NCBI GenBank assembly: GCA_947258565.1
Contig: CAMYJB010000002.1
Span: 62,001 to 126,000 of the forward strand
Direction: 5' to 3'
DNA: 64,000 nucleotides
Source: an uncultured Woeseiaceae bacterium
GTDB lineage: Bacteria > Pseudomonadota > Gammaproteobacteria > Steroidobacterales > Woeseiaceae
Numbering within the stretch: position 1 is the first letter of the stretch; every line of letters begins with the position of its first letter. Below are positions 25,715 through 33,549 of the stretch, piece after piece. A program made the position numbers and the translations under genes. A model generated the notes under the pieces. That model was not told where the DNA came from, searched no databases, and saw nothing but the letters and a program-made list of their open reading frames with translations.

Positions 25715-25925
25715 TGACTTACCCAATTGCCTGGCAGCGCATATTCCTTGGCAACGCACGCCGGATTCTCTTTGTACCTTACGGAGACTGGCTCATCTCA
25801 GTACCCGCGGCTATACGCGCTAACCAAGCGGAACTAGGTGGAAACCCCGATGGACGCCGGAAGTCGGCCCGATTAAATTTCCGCAAGAGACCGTATTACC
25901 CCGGGTGCGCTGGCAGGAGGCGACC

Positions 25926-26297
25926 ATGCGGAGAGAACTGATCGAGGCGCTCACCTACCCGAGACTGCTCATCCTGAAGATCATCGATTCCCGGGATTGT
26001 CCGCACGACAGCCTGTTCGAGGCCACCAGTGAGCGCTGCCAGCAGTGCCCGATAGGGCAGGAGTGCCACTGGACGAGCTGCCTGAACGATTTCGAGGACC
26101 TGAGCAGGAAGCCGACGCACACGCTGAACGCCTCGCTGCGATACGGCGTCCAGCTCGTCGGGTCGCTGCATAGCGAGCTGCGGCATGACGAGACCACCTG
26201 CACCTGCGAGCCGTGCACCTGGGTTCGGGAGTCGCAGCGACTGATTGAAAGCTACGAGGCCGGGCTCACGCCGAATCCTTACCGTCCAAGCGCCTGA
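25926..26297 (+). CDS. Cysteine-rich hypothetical protein
   Basis: A 123-residue protein with a strong AGGAGG site seven bases before the ATG at 25926. Cysteines come in two groups: DCPHDSLFEATSERCQQC followed by GQECHWTSCL in the first half, and TTCTCEPCTWVRES near residue 90. This suggests a bound metal (zinc or Fe-S) rather than disulfides, since there is no signal peptide. I do not recognise the family. It faces away from the Kor-Rnf operon and could share its regulatory region. A role in that system is speculation. Confidence 0.65.
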   Translation: MRRELIEALTYPRLLILKIIDSRDCPHDSLFEATSERCQQCPIGQECHWTSCLNDFEDLSRKPTHTLNASLRYGVQLVGSLHSELRHDETTCTCEPCTWVRESQRLIESYEAGLTPNPYRPSA

Positions 26298-26350
26298 CCG
26301 GGCGGCCCGCTGGACGCGGCTCGCCGCGTCGCGCATGATGCGCGGCTCGG

Positions 26351-27082
26351 ATGAACTACCTGCTGCGGACAATCAGCCTTGCTCCCGTCATCGTGCCCCA
26401 GGGCATCTGGACGAACCTGCGTGTCCCGACGCTGCCCGAGCCGCCCGGTGCCAGGGACGGCTCGGCCGGTACAGGGCCGCCGCTGAAGCTACTGATCGTC
26501 GGCGACTCGGCGGCCGCCGGCGTGGGCGTGTCGCACCAGGACGAGGCCCTGCTCGGCCAGGTGGTCTCCCGGCTCGCGGGCCGCTACCGCGTCGACTTCG
26601 CCCTGCACGCGAAAACCGGTTACACGACAGCCGATATCCTGCGGCGCCTCGACGAGATGGCGCCACGCGACTATGACGTGGCCCTGACCTCGCTCGGCGT
26701 CAACGACGTGCTGGCGCTGTCGGGCTGCGATGCCTGGCTGGAAAGGCAGGCACAGCTACGCCGGGTGCTCAGGGACAAGTTCGGCGTGCGGCTGTTGTTG
26801 TTGTCGGGATTACCGCCCGTGCACAGTTTTCCGGCGCTGCCACAGCCGCTGCGCTGGCACCTCGGCAGTCGCGCGACTCAATTCAACGAGGTGCTTGCCA
26901 GAGCCGTCGACGCGGATCCGGATACGTGCCTCGTGAACCTTCGTTTCAGCGCGGAGGCCGGCATGATGGCGAGCGACGGCTTCCACCCCGGAGCGCCGAT
27001 CTACTCGGAGTGGGCGGAGCGGGCTGCACGGTTCATCCTCTCCCGCGAGGCGAATGCCTTTGCTCGGCCGAAAATGGAATAA
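26351..27082 (+). CDS. SGNH/GDSL-family hydrolase
   Basis: A 243-residue hydrolase. The catalytic serine sits in LLIVGDSAAAGVGV (block I), the oxyanion asparagine in LTSLGVNDVLALSG (block III) and the Asp/His pair in MMASDGFHPGAPIYSEWAE (block V), so the triad is complete. The N-terminus is a weakly hydrophobic stretch rather than a clear signal peptide. Members cleave esters on lipids or carbohydrates; the substrate here is unknown. It lies between the Cys-rich gene and the decayed sox locus, without sign of coupling to either. Confidence 0.88.
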   Translation: MNYLLRTISLAPVIVPQGIWTNLRVPTLPEPPGARDGSAGTGPPLKLLIVGDSAAAGVGVSHQDEALLGQVVSRLAGRYRVDFALHAKTGYTTADILRRLDEMAPRDYDVALTSLGVNDVLALSGCDAWLERQAQLRRVLRDKFGVRLLLLSGLPPVHSFPALPQPLRWHLGSRATQFNEVLARAVDADPDTCLVNLRFSAEAGMMASDGFHPGAPIYSEWAERAARFILSREANAFARPKME

Positions 27083-27113
27083 TCGCCCCTGATGAGGCGT
27101 CATATACCAGTAG

Positions 27114-27328
27114 ATGCACTGTAAAAACCTCAAATTTTTCATGTCGTTGTGCGATTCCTGCCGGCGTGTGGCGGGCATCGCCGCGGCTGCGTTCCTCGCG
27201 GTGGCCGCAGCGCATGCGACACCGGCCGACAGCATCGCCGCGGGCAAGTCCCTGGCGGTGGAGCGTGGCACGGGATATTGACGGAAGACGAGGTCGAATT
27301 GATTGTCGATTACCTGTACACGCTTTAG
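27114..27328 (+). pseudogene. soxX: soxX remnant with internal deletion
   Basis: The first frame (27114-27281) gives a signal peptide and the start of mature SoxX: ATPADSIAAGKSLAVERGTG, then a stop one codon later. In intact SoxX the next residues would be the heme site. Instead, starting at 27275 in another frame, the sequence reads ILTEDEVELIVDYLYTL followed by a stop at 27326-27328, which is the usual SoxX C-terminus. The heme-binding CxxCH and the axial methionine region are missing. The order X-Y-Z-A is the normal sox order. The result is a non-functional cytochrome gene, unless the gap is an assembly error. Confidence 0.75.
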
Positions 27329-27356
27329 CGTCGGGTAGCCCAACGGAGAACCGAGT

Positions 27357-27809
27357 ATGGATGTAGGGAAAAGACTGTTACTCAAGGGCGGTGTCGCGCT
27401 CACGGTGCTCGCGGCCCTGCCGAGAACACTGCTGGCAGCGACGTGGCCCGAGAAGGCGTTTGCGGCGACCGAAGCCGATGCCGCGATGTCGACGCTGTTC
27501 GGCACGAACCAGGCAGCGCCGTCCGACCAGATCACGTTGAAAGTGCCGGCGATCGCAGAGAACGGCGCCGTAGTACCGGTCACGATCAGCACGACGCTCG
27601 GCAACGTGGAGTCGATCAGTATCGTGGTGGAGAATAATCCCCGGCCGCTGGCGGCCAGTTTCGAGATTCCCACAGGGACGCTGCCAAACGTTTCCAGCCG
27701 GATAAAGATGGGCGAAACGTCCGACGTGATTGCGGTCGTCAAAACGGATACCGGTCTCTACCGCACGTCCAGGCAGGTCAAGGTTACGATCGGTGGCTGT
27801 GGCGGCTGA
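27357..27809 (+). CDS. soxY: SoxY, thiosulfate-carrier subunit
   Basis: A 150-residue secreted protein ending in VTIGGCGG, the swinging-arm motif whose cysteine carries the sulfur substrate in the Sox pathway. The N-terminal signal (KRLLLKGGVALTVLAALP) looks like a Tat signal but has Lys-Arg where most SoxY proteins have the twin arginine. It pairs with SoxZ, encoded 21 bases downstream. The gene is intact although its partners soxX and soxA on either side are broken. Lone SoxYZ occurs in bacteria that route the carrier to other sulfur enzymes. Confidence 0.94.
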   Translation: MDVGKRLLLKGGVALTVLAALPRTLLAATWPEKAFAATEADAAMSTLFGTNQAAPSDQITLKVPAIAENGAVVPVTISTTLGNVESISIVVENNPRPLAASFEIPTGTLPNVSSRIKMGETSDVIAVVKTDTGLYRTSRQVKVTIGGCGG

Positions 27810-27830
27810 TCGCGCGGAGGGAGACGAGTA

Positions 27831-28145
27831 ATGGCAAGCAAGATTAAGGTCAAGGCAAAACTGTCGGGAGACGTGGCGGAAATCAAGAGCCTCATGCTTC
27901 ATCCGATGGAAACCGGGGCGCGCAAGGATCCTGACACCGGCGAACTGGTGCCCGCGCACTACATTACCCAGCTGACGTTCACGAACAACGGCGAGACGGT
28001 TATGGTTGCCAATTTCAGCACGGCCGTATCGAAGAATCCGTATTTCGGTTTCAGCTTCAGCGGTGCGAAGGCGGGTGACACGCTCAAGGTCAGCTGGGTT
28101 GACAACCAGGGTGCCACGGACGAACTCGAGACGGTGCTGAATTAG
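27831..28145 (+). CDS. soxZ: SoxZ, partner of SoxY
   Basis: A 104-residue protein typical of SoxZ (KIKVKAKLSGDVAEIKSLM near the start, PMETGARKD, NPYFGFSFSG near the end). It has no signal peptide, as expected, because it is exported bound to SoxY. A GGAGGGAG ribosome-binding site precedes the ATG. The reading frame is complete. Confidence 0.94.
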   Translation: MASKIKVKAKLSGDVAEIKSLMLHPMETGARKDPDTGELVPAHYITQLTFTNNGETVMVANFSTAVSKNPYFGFSFSGAKAGDTLKVSWVDNQGATDELETVLN

Positions 28146-28170
28146 CGGCTCGCGGCGGATCGACACCTGC

Positions 28171-28380
28171 ATGAAAGACTGTGCCGCCATGCTGTTGCTG
28201 GGCCTCGTGCCGATGCTGTCGCAGCAGGCGGCAGTGGCGGGTCCCGAGGAGGACCGCGAGGCTTTCGTCGAGTATTCCCAGTCGCGATTTCCCGAGGTGC
28301 CGTTTGCGGAGTTCGCGAACGGTATCTATGCGATCGACGAAGATGTGCGCAGCCAGGTCACCGGCACCTGGGCATGGTAA
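28171..28380 (+). pseudogene. soxA: Truncated soxA (N-terminal remnant)
   Basis: The 69-residue frame has a signal peptide followed by DREAFVEYSQSRFPEVPFAE and FANGIYAIDEDVRSQ, a clear match to the start of mature SoxA. After SQ the sequence turns into VTGTWAW and a stop. Normal SoxA has over 200 further residues, including one or two heme sites and the active-site cysteine, all missing. Together with the broken soxX this removes the SoxXA cytochrome that loads SoxY. The break lies just upstream of an unrelated small frame (28374). Confidence 0.75.
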
Positions 28381-28523
28381 AAACGCCGGAGGAATTCATG
28401 ATCCTGGGTGAGTACATCAAGGGCAAACACTACTTCGATACCGAGTACGAGGTCTTCGCCGAGCGACACGGGCAAGACAGGCGTGACAACATACTCGTAA
28501 CGCCGGCGGGGGAAAGCGAATGA
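28374..28523 (+). CDS. 49-residue ORF upstream of the thiosulfate permease
   Basis: A 49-residue frame overlapping the soxA remnant stop and ending in ATGA with the permease gene, so it could support its translation. The sequence (VKTPEEFMILGEYIKGKHY, then FDTEYEVFAERHG) is well ordered and charged, not random-looking. It may be the C-terminal end of a gene whose front was lost in the same event that truncated soxA. I cannot name its family. There is a GGAGG site ahead of an internal Met (28398) as well. Confidence 0.4.
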   Translation: MVKTPEEFMILGEYIKGKHYFDTEYEVFAERHGQDRRDNILVTPAGESE

Positions 28524-29662
28524 TGGAATGGGAGCCGGTCTATCGCGTCGCAGCGCTGGGCCTCGCGATCGGGATTGTCTTCGGAGCGATCGCCAACAAG
28601 ACGAATTTCTGCACCATGGGCGCCGTCAGCGACTGGATCAATATCGGCAGCAAGGATCGCCTGCGAGCATGGCTGCTGGCGATCGGCATCGCGATACTCG
28701 CGACGCAGTTCATGAACGCCGCCGGTGTTATCGATATCGGCCAGGCGATGTATCTCACCCCCAATTTCGGCTGGCTCGGGCACATCGTGGGCGGAACTCT
28801 GTTCGGCATCGGCATGACGCTGGCGTCGGGCTGCGGGCAGCGCACGCTGGTGCGCGTGGGCGGCGGAAATCTCAAGTCCCTGGTGGTAATGATCCTGCTC
28901 GGCCTGACCGCCTATATGACCATGCGGGGTTTGCTCGCCCTCGTCAGGGTGAATGCTTTCGAGGTTACGAACATCAATCTCTCCGGCTCGGGCGTCACCG
29001 ACCAGGGCATCGGCAGCCTCGTTGCGGCGGCGGCCGGGCTCGAAAATGCGGCGACTGTCAGTCTCGTCGTTGCCGTTTTACTCGGCCTCGGTTTCGTAAT
29101 CTATGCATTCGCCGCGAAGTCGTTTCGTAGCAGTTTCGACAACATTCTTGCCGGCGTCACGATCGGCCTGATCATACCCGCAGGCTGGTACGTTACCGGC
29201 GTCGTGGGGTTCGACGACTTCGACCCGGTGCGCTTCGAGTCCTATACCTTCGTCGCCCCGACTGGCGAAAGCCTCATGTATCTGCTGACTTTCACCGGTT
29301 CGACGATCAGTTTCGGTGTCGCCGCTGTTTTCGGCGTCATACTCGGTTCCTTTCTATACGTCATCCTGACCGGCAATTTCCGACTCGAGACCTTCAGTGA
29401 CCCGGGCGACATGGTCCGGCACATCCTGGGCGGCATCGCGATGGGTTTCGGCGGTGTGCTTGCCCTCGGCTGCACGATCGGGCAGGGCGTTACGGGCATG
29501 TCGACACTGGCCGTGGGTGCCTTGTTGTCCCTGGTGAGCATCGTGTTCGGCAGCGCCCTGACGATGAAGATCGAATACCATCGCCTCGACGACAAGTCGT
29601 TCCTGTCGGCTCTGCGACGGTCGCTGGTCGAGATGCGACTATTTCCGGGAAGCCGCGACTAA
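28520..29662 (+). CDS. YeeE/YedE (TsuA-like) thiosulfate/sulfur transporter
   Basis: A 380-residue membrane protein with about nine helices. The conserved cysteine motifs of the YeeE/TsuA family are present: NKTNFCTMGAVSDW near the start, LASGCGQRTLVRVGGG in the first half and LGCTIGQGVTGMSTLA in the second half, forming the pathway that relays thiosulfate through the membrane. It follows the sox remnants and overlaps the 49-residue frame. With SoxXA gone, imported thiosulfate or a related sulfur species would be handled in the cytoplasm. The transport substrate is inferred from the family. Confidence 0.9.
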   Translation: MMEWEPVYRVAALGLAIGIVFGAIANKTNFCTMGAVSDWINIGSKDRLRAWLLAIGIAILATQFMNAAGVIDIGQAMYLTPNFGWLGHIVGGTLFGIGMTLASGCGQRTLVRVGGGNLKSLVVMILLGLTAYMTMRGLLALVRVNAFEVTNINLSGSGVTDQGIGSLVAAAAGLENAATVSLVVAVLLGLGFVIYAFAAKSFRSSFDNILAGVTIGLIIPAGWYVTGVVGFDDFDPVRFESYTFVAPTGESLMYLLTFTGSTISFGVAAVFGVILGSFLYVILTGNFRLETFSDPGDMVRHILGGIAMGFGGVLALGCTIGQGVTGMSTLAVGALLSLVSIVFGSALTMKIEYHRLDDKSFLSALRRSLVEMRLFPGSRD

Positions 29663-29774
29663 CAAGTCTTCGGACGCGGCCGATCACGATGAAAACCCCT
29701 ATAGCCGCGCCGACTGATGCGCGCTAGCATGCAATCCGTGTGCGATTTCTTGCCGGATTGACGAGGGCAGCGAC

Positions 29775-30254
29775 ATGGAGAAAACGACAGACCTGGTGAT
29801 CGGATCATCCCTGGGGTCGGAACTTTCACAGGAAGAGGCGGGCGTGCTCGCCGAACTCATGAGTCATCGCGATGTCGCCGATGGCGAGTTGCTGATCGAT
29901 GAAGGTGCCACCGACGATACATTACACGTGTTGCTGTCCGGCAAACTCGAGGTCGTAAAGCACACGGGCGCCGGCGAGACGGCGAGCCTGGCAATATTGC
30001 GGCCGGGCGCGCTGGTGGGCGAAATGAGTTTTATCGACGGTGCGGTGCACACGGTAGGCCTGCGCGCACTGTGTAATAGCCGGGTACTGTCACTGAGGCG
30101 CAAGGACTTCGAGGGCATCATCGCGCAGCATCCGCATCTCGTCTACAAGGTGATGCGGGCCGTGACCCGTTCCGCGCACCGCATCGTGCACCAGATGAAC
30201 CACGAGTTCATCGAGCTCAGCAACTACATTTTCAAGCAGCACGGCCGCTACTGA
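29775..30254 (+). CDS. Cyclic-nucleotide-binding domain protein
   Basis: A 159-residue protein made of one CNMP-binding domain (ELLIDEGATDDTLHVLLSGK, then GALVGEMSFIDGAVHTVGLR). The cassette Glu is present, but the usual Arg-Ala-Ser/Thr is replaced by HTVGLR, so ligand binding may be altered. A C-terminal helical tail (residues 120-159) has no recognisable DNA-binding motif. It is 110 bases after the permease gene on the same strand, and it converges with the EF-G paralogue gene. Confidence 0.8.
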   Translation: MEKTTDLVIGSSLGSELSQEEAGVLAELMSHRDVADGELLIDEGATDDTLHVLLSGKLEVVKHTGAGETASLAILRPGALVGEMSFIDGAVHTVGLRALCNSRVLSLRRKDFEGIIAQHPHLVYKVMRAVTRSAHRIVHQMNHEFIELSNYIFKQHGRY

Positions 30255-30276
30255 ATTCGCGGCGCCCCCGCGCCCG

Positions 30277-32304
30277 CTAATTCTGCGATGCCACCTGGTC
30301 CAGCGCGTCGCGCGGCACTTCCGCGTAGTGACTGAAGTCCATGGTGAAACTGCCGTCACCGCCGGTCAGCGATTTCAGCCGGGAGTGATAACCCTGGATC
30401 TCCTTGAGGGGCGCCTGGCCGGTCACCACCATGCGGCTGTCCGGCAGGATCTCGGTGCCCGTGACCATGCCGCGCATCGATGACAGATCGCCGGTTACCC
30501 CGCCGGCGCAATCGGTGGGAATGGTGAACGTCACGTCGACGATCGGTTCCATCACAATCGGGCGCGCCTTGTTCACGGCGTCCAGGAACGCCTTCTTGCC
30601 GGCCTGCACGAAGGCGATCTCCTTCGAGTCGACCGAATGGTGTTTGCCATCGTAGACGGTGACCCTGACATCCTGCATCGGGTAGCCATACACGGAACCG
30701 GACTCCATCGCCTGCTTTACGCCCGTTTCGACGGCCGGAATATATTGGGTCGGGATCGCGCCGCCGACGACCTTGCTCTTGAACTCGAATCCGCTGCCCG
30801 GCGGCAGCGGCGCAATGCGCAGATAGACTTCGCCGAACTGGCCGGCGCCGCCGGTCTGCTTCTTGTGGCGGTGATGGCCTTCGGCAGGAGCGGTGATGGT
30901 TTCCCGATAGGCGATCGAAGGCAGCGCCGTCACCACTTCGAGGTTGTAGCGATCGAGGATCTGCTCGAGGACCGTGCGCAGGTGGAGTTCGCCCATGCCG
31001 CGCAACACGATCTCGTTCAGTGCGGCGTTGTGCTCGAGCACCAGGGACGGATCCTCCGCGACCATGGCATGCAGGGCGTCCGACGTGCGCTGCGCATCGG
31101 CATCGTTTTGCGGCTTGATCGCCAGCCCATACATCGGGTTCGGCAGGTCGATGGACTTCAGATGAAAATGGTCCTCGTCGTGGGAATCGTGCAGCACGGC
31201 GTCGAAGTGCACCTCCTCGACGCGTGGAATGGCGCAGATGTCCCCCGGCAGGCCGACTTCGGCCTTGCTGTGCGTCACGCCATTCACCTTCAGCAGCTGG
31301 TTAACCTTGATCGGCTTGCGCGCATCACCGACGAATAGCTGATTGCCGGGCTTTATCGTTCCCTGGTGAATGCGGAACGTTCCAAGGCGCCCCTTGAAAG
31401 GATCGATATTGATCATGAAAACGTGGCCGATGGCGTGCGCGTTCGGATCGGGTTTGAGGATGACCTCTTCCGCGTCCTCTCCCTCGCCCTTGAGGAAGCG
31501 TGGCGGGTTGCCCTCCATGGGATTCGGCATAAGCTGCTCGAAGATGTTCAGCAGCTGGCGTATGCCGGCGCCCGACTTTGCCGATGTGAAGCAGACCGGC
31601 ACGAGGTGACCGGATCGCAGCGCCTTCTCGAAGGGGTCGTGCAGTTGCTCGGGCGCGAGCTCCTCGCCCTGCTCGAGATAGAGTTCCATGAGTTCGTCAT
31701 CGACTTCCACCACCTGGTCGACGATCTGGGTGTGCGCCGTGGCAACGTCGCTGAAGGCGGTCTCGGCGCCCTCGGGCTGAAAAAAGCAGTCCACGACGCC
31801 TGCGCCATCGGCCGATGGCAGGTTCAGCGGCAGGCATTCGGGGCCGAAAGTCTCGCGAATATCCCTGAGCAACTTGTCGAGCTTGACGCCTTCCGCGTCA
31901 ATCTTGTTGATGATGATCATGCGGCAGAGCCGCTGTTGCTTCGCCGCGGTCATCATGCGTTGCGCAATCATTTCGACGCCGCCATCGGCATTGATCACGA
32001 CGGCCGCCGTCTCGACCGCGGGCAGTACCGAAACCGCGCGGCCATAGAAATCCCGGTATCCCGGGGTGTCGATGAGATTGACGTGGATCCCGCCGTGATC
32101 GAGATGGCACACCGATACATACTGCGAGTGACCGAGTTCGCGCTCGCGCTGCGTGTAGTCAGAGACCGTATTGCCTTTTTCGACCGCTCCCTGCTCAGAA
32201 ATCTTGCCGCCCGCATGAAGCAGCGCTTCCGTGAGCTGGGTCTTTCCTGCGTTACTCGGTCCCACCAGGCACACGTTGCGGATATCAGTGGTTTTGTAGG
32301 CCAT
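30277..32304 (-). CDS. EF-G paralogue (FusA2-like translational GTPase)
   Basis: A 675-residue GTPase with the full EF-G layout. G1 is GPSNAGKTQLTEALL, G3 is DTPGYRDF and G4 is INKID, followed by EF-G domains II-V (GHHRHKKQTGGAGQFGEVYL in domain IV). The P-loop starts GPSNAGKT rather than AHxDAGKT, and the switch I segment lacks the RGITI motif of housekeeping EF-G. These features fit the EF-G-like paralogue family known in many bacteria. Family members may act in ribosome recycling or stress, but the role here is not established. It converges with the CNMP gene. Confidence 0.88.
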   Translation of the reverse strand: MAYKTTDIRNVCLVGPSNAGKTQLTEALLHAGGKISEQGAVEKGNTVSDYTQRERELGHSQYVSVCHLDHGGIHVNLIDTPGYRDFYGRAVSVLPAVETAAVVINADGGVEMIAQRMMTAAKQQRLCRMIIINKIDAEGVKLDKLLRDIRETFGPECLPLNLPSADGAGVVDCFFQPEGAETAFSDVATAHTQIVDQVVEVDDELMELYLEQGEELAPEQLHDPFEKALRSGHLVPVCFTSAKSGAGIRQLLNIFEQLMPNPMEGNPPRFLKGEGEDAEEVILKPDPNAHAIGHVFMINIDPFKGRLGTFRIHQGTIKPGNQLFVGDARKPIKVNQLLKVNGVTHSKAEVGLPGDICAIPRVEEVHFDAVLHDSHDEDHFHLKSIDLPNPMYGLAIKPQNDADAQRTSDALHAMVAEDPSLVLEHNAALNEIVLRGMGELHLRTVLEQILDRYNLEVVTALPSIAYRETITAPAEGHHRHKKQTGGAGQFGEVYLRIAPLPPGSGFEFKSKVVGGAIPTQYIPAVETGVKQAMESGSVYGYPMQDVRVTVYDGKHHSVDSKEIAFVQAGKKAFLDAVNKARPIVMEPIVDVTFTIPTDCAGGVTGDLSSMRGMVTGTEILPDSRMVVTGQAPLKEIQGYHSRLKSLTGGDGSFTMDFSHYAEVPRDALDQVASQN

Positions 32305-32623
32305 CTGCCGGATCCTCTCTTGTTCTGTTTTTCGTAATCTTAGCGCAATGCTCGCCGAAATTTCCGCGCCTTTCCCTGCCTGCCTGGCACCTCGGCGCCG
32401 GCGTCGGCACCCCGCAAGACCGATAAGGCCCTGATTCCAGCTGCTTCGGCCAGCATGCGTGACGATACGATGGTCCGGACGAGGCGCAAATGTCGGAATT
32501 CACCTAGTACTGCCCGGGCGAATCCGGCGCCATTTGGCGGATACGGAAAACGCCTATAGGATTCCGGGACCGCAACGTCTATTGATTCGTACCGGGCGCG
32601 ATGCGCGAGGAGGACTTGAAACG
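32305..32623. other. Divergent intergenic region
   Basis: A 319-base gap between the EF-G paralogue (minus) and hemG (plus). It must contain both promoters. I see no convincing -35/-10 pair, repeat or structured element, and the longer plus-strand frame beginning at 32459 is only an untranslated extension of hemG: a GAGGAGGA site precedes the ATG at 32624. Confidence 0.4.
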
Positions 32624-33154
32624 ATGGCGAGCGTAATCATGGTCTATTCGACGACGGACGGTCACACGCGGACGATCTGCGAGCGGCTCCGTTCGGTGAT
32701 CGAACAGCAGCAGCACGAGGTGACGCTCACCGAGCTGAAACCGGGCACAGAGATTGATCTCGGCCCGTTCGAGCGCGTCGTGATCGGTGCCAGCATCCGC
32801 TACGGCAAGCATCGTCCGGAAGTGGCCGAATTTGTTGAACAGAATATCGAGACGCTGCGATCGAAGCCAGGCGCGTTCTTCTCGGTCAACGCTGTAGCCC
32901 GTAAGCCGGAGAAGCGCGACCCGGACACCAACCCCTATGTCAGGAAATTCCTGCAGTCGATAAGCTGGAAGCCGCCGGTTATCGGCATCTTCGCCGGCAA
33001 GATCGACTATCCGAGGTACGGGTTCGTGGACAAGACCATGATCCGTTTCATCATGTGGATTACCAAGGGACCAACAGACCCGAACGGAGTATTCGAGTTC
33101 ACCGATTGGGATGCCGTCGATGCCTTCGGCAAAAAGATCGGCTCGCTGCAGTAG
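32624..33154 (+). CDS. hemG: HemG-type protoporphyrinogen oxidase (flavodoxin family)
   Basis: A 176-residue flavodoxin-like protein. The FMN phosphate loop is IMVYSTTDGHTRTICERL, and the second flavin region includes IGASIRYGKHRPEVAEFV. The later segment MWITKGPTDPNGVFEFTDW is highly characteristic of HemG, which oxidises protoporphyrinogen IX to protoporphyrin IX with quinones as acceptors, so it works aerobically and anaerobically. The ATG at 32624 has a GAGGAGGA site. Distinguishing it from a general flavodoxin is reasonably safe because of the C-terminal motif. Confidence 0.85.
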   Translation: MASVIMVYSTTDGHTRTICERLRSVIEQQQHEVTLTELKPGTEIDLGPFERVVIGASIRYGKHRPEVAEFVEQNIETLRSKPGAFFSVNAVARKPEKRDPDTNPYVRKFLQSISWKPPVIGIFAGKIDYPRYGFVDKTMIRFIMWITKGPTDPNGVFEFTDWDAVDAFGKKIGSLQ

Positions 33155-33171
33155 TTACTGACAGCGAGCGG

Positions 33172-33549
33172 CTACTCGGGCACGCAGGTCGTATCAGCCA
33201 GCAAGTGGCGCGATTCGTCGCGAAGATCGACAAGCACGCAGTCCTCCCCGGATTTCACGAGCCTGAACCGGATCGGCTCCTCCAGCACGCGGCCGGTCGC
33301 GGGCGGGGCATCCAGCGATCCGCGAGGATTGCGCTCGATCAGCAGGAGACTGGACTTCGTGAGTGCGTCATCGGCGAGCGGGACGTCGCGGCCGCCGAAT
33401 ACAGCGGATACCGTTGCTCGCAGCGCCGCGCGGCTGGCGTCGTCCGGTGCAGTGATCCGGGCGGGCACATCGGCGTCGGCATTCATGGTCTGGCACCCGG
33501 AAAACACGAGTGCTGCCGTCGTCCACCAGGCAAGTTGTCGAATGCGCAT
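33172..33549 (-). CDS. Small lipoprotein of unknown function
   Basis: A 125-residue protein with a lipoprotein signal (ALVFSGCQTM): the cysteine after SG would be lipidated. The mature part has no recognisable family; it is mixed alpha/beta in look, with one further pair of cysteines (EDCVLVD and TTCVPE). Its start overlaps the stop of the secreted S41 protease gene (TGATG), so it is translated with it and probably functions in the same compartment. Confidence 0.6.
   Translation of the reverse strand: MRIRQLAWWTTAALVFSGCQTMNADADVPARITAPDDASRAALRATVSAVFGGRDVPLADDALTKSSLLLIERNPRGSLDAPPATGRVLEEPIRFRLVKSGEDCVLVDLRDESRHLLADTTCVPE

Larger units (their letters stand above)
25544..25925. other. Intergenic promoter region of the kor-rnf operon
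   Basis: This 382-base region separates divergent genes: korA to the left and a Cys-rich plus-strand protein to the right. It is visibly more AT-rich than its surroundings between 25690 and 25890. Contents I can support are the FNR-like box and the leader hairpin listed separately. The 75-codon plus-strand frame at 25714-25941 has no family resemblance or ribosome-binding site and overlaps the next gene, so I do not call it. Confidence 0.5.

Noticed and set aside
25714-25941. 75-codon plus-strand ORF upstream of the Cys-rich gene
   Set aside because: No ribosome-binding site or recognisable sequence, and it overlaps the better-supported start at 25926.
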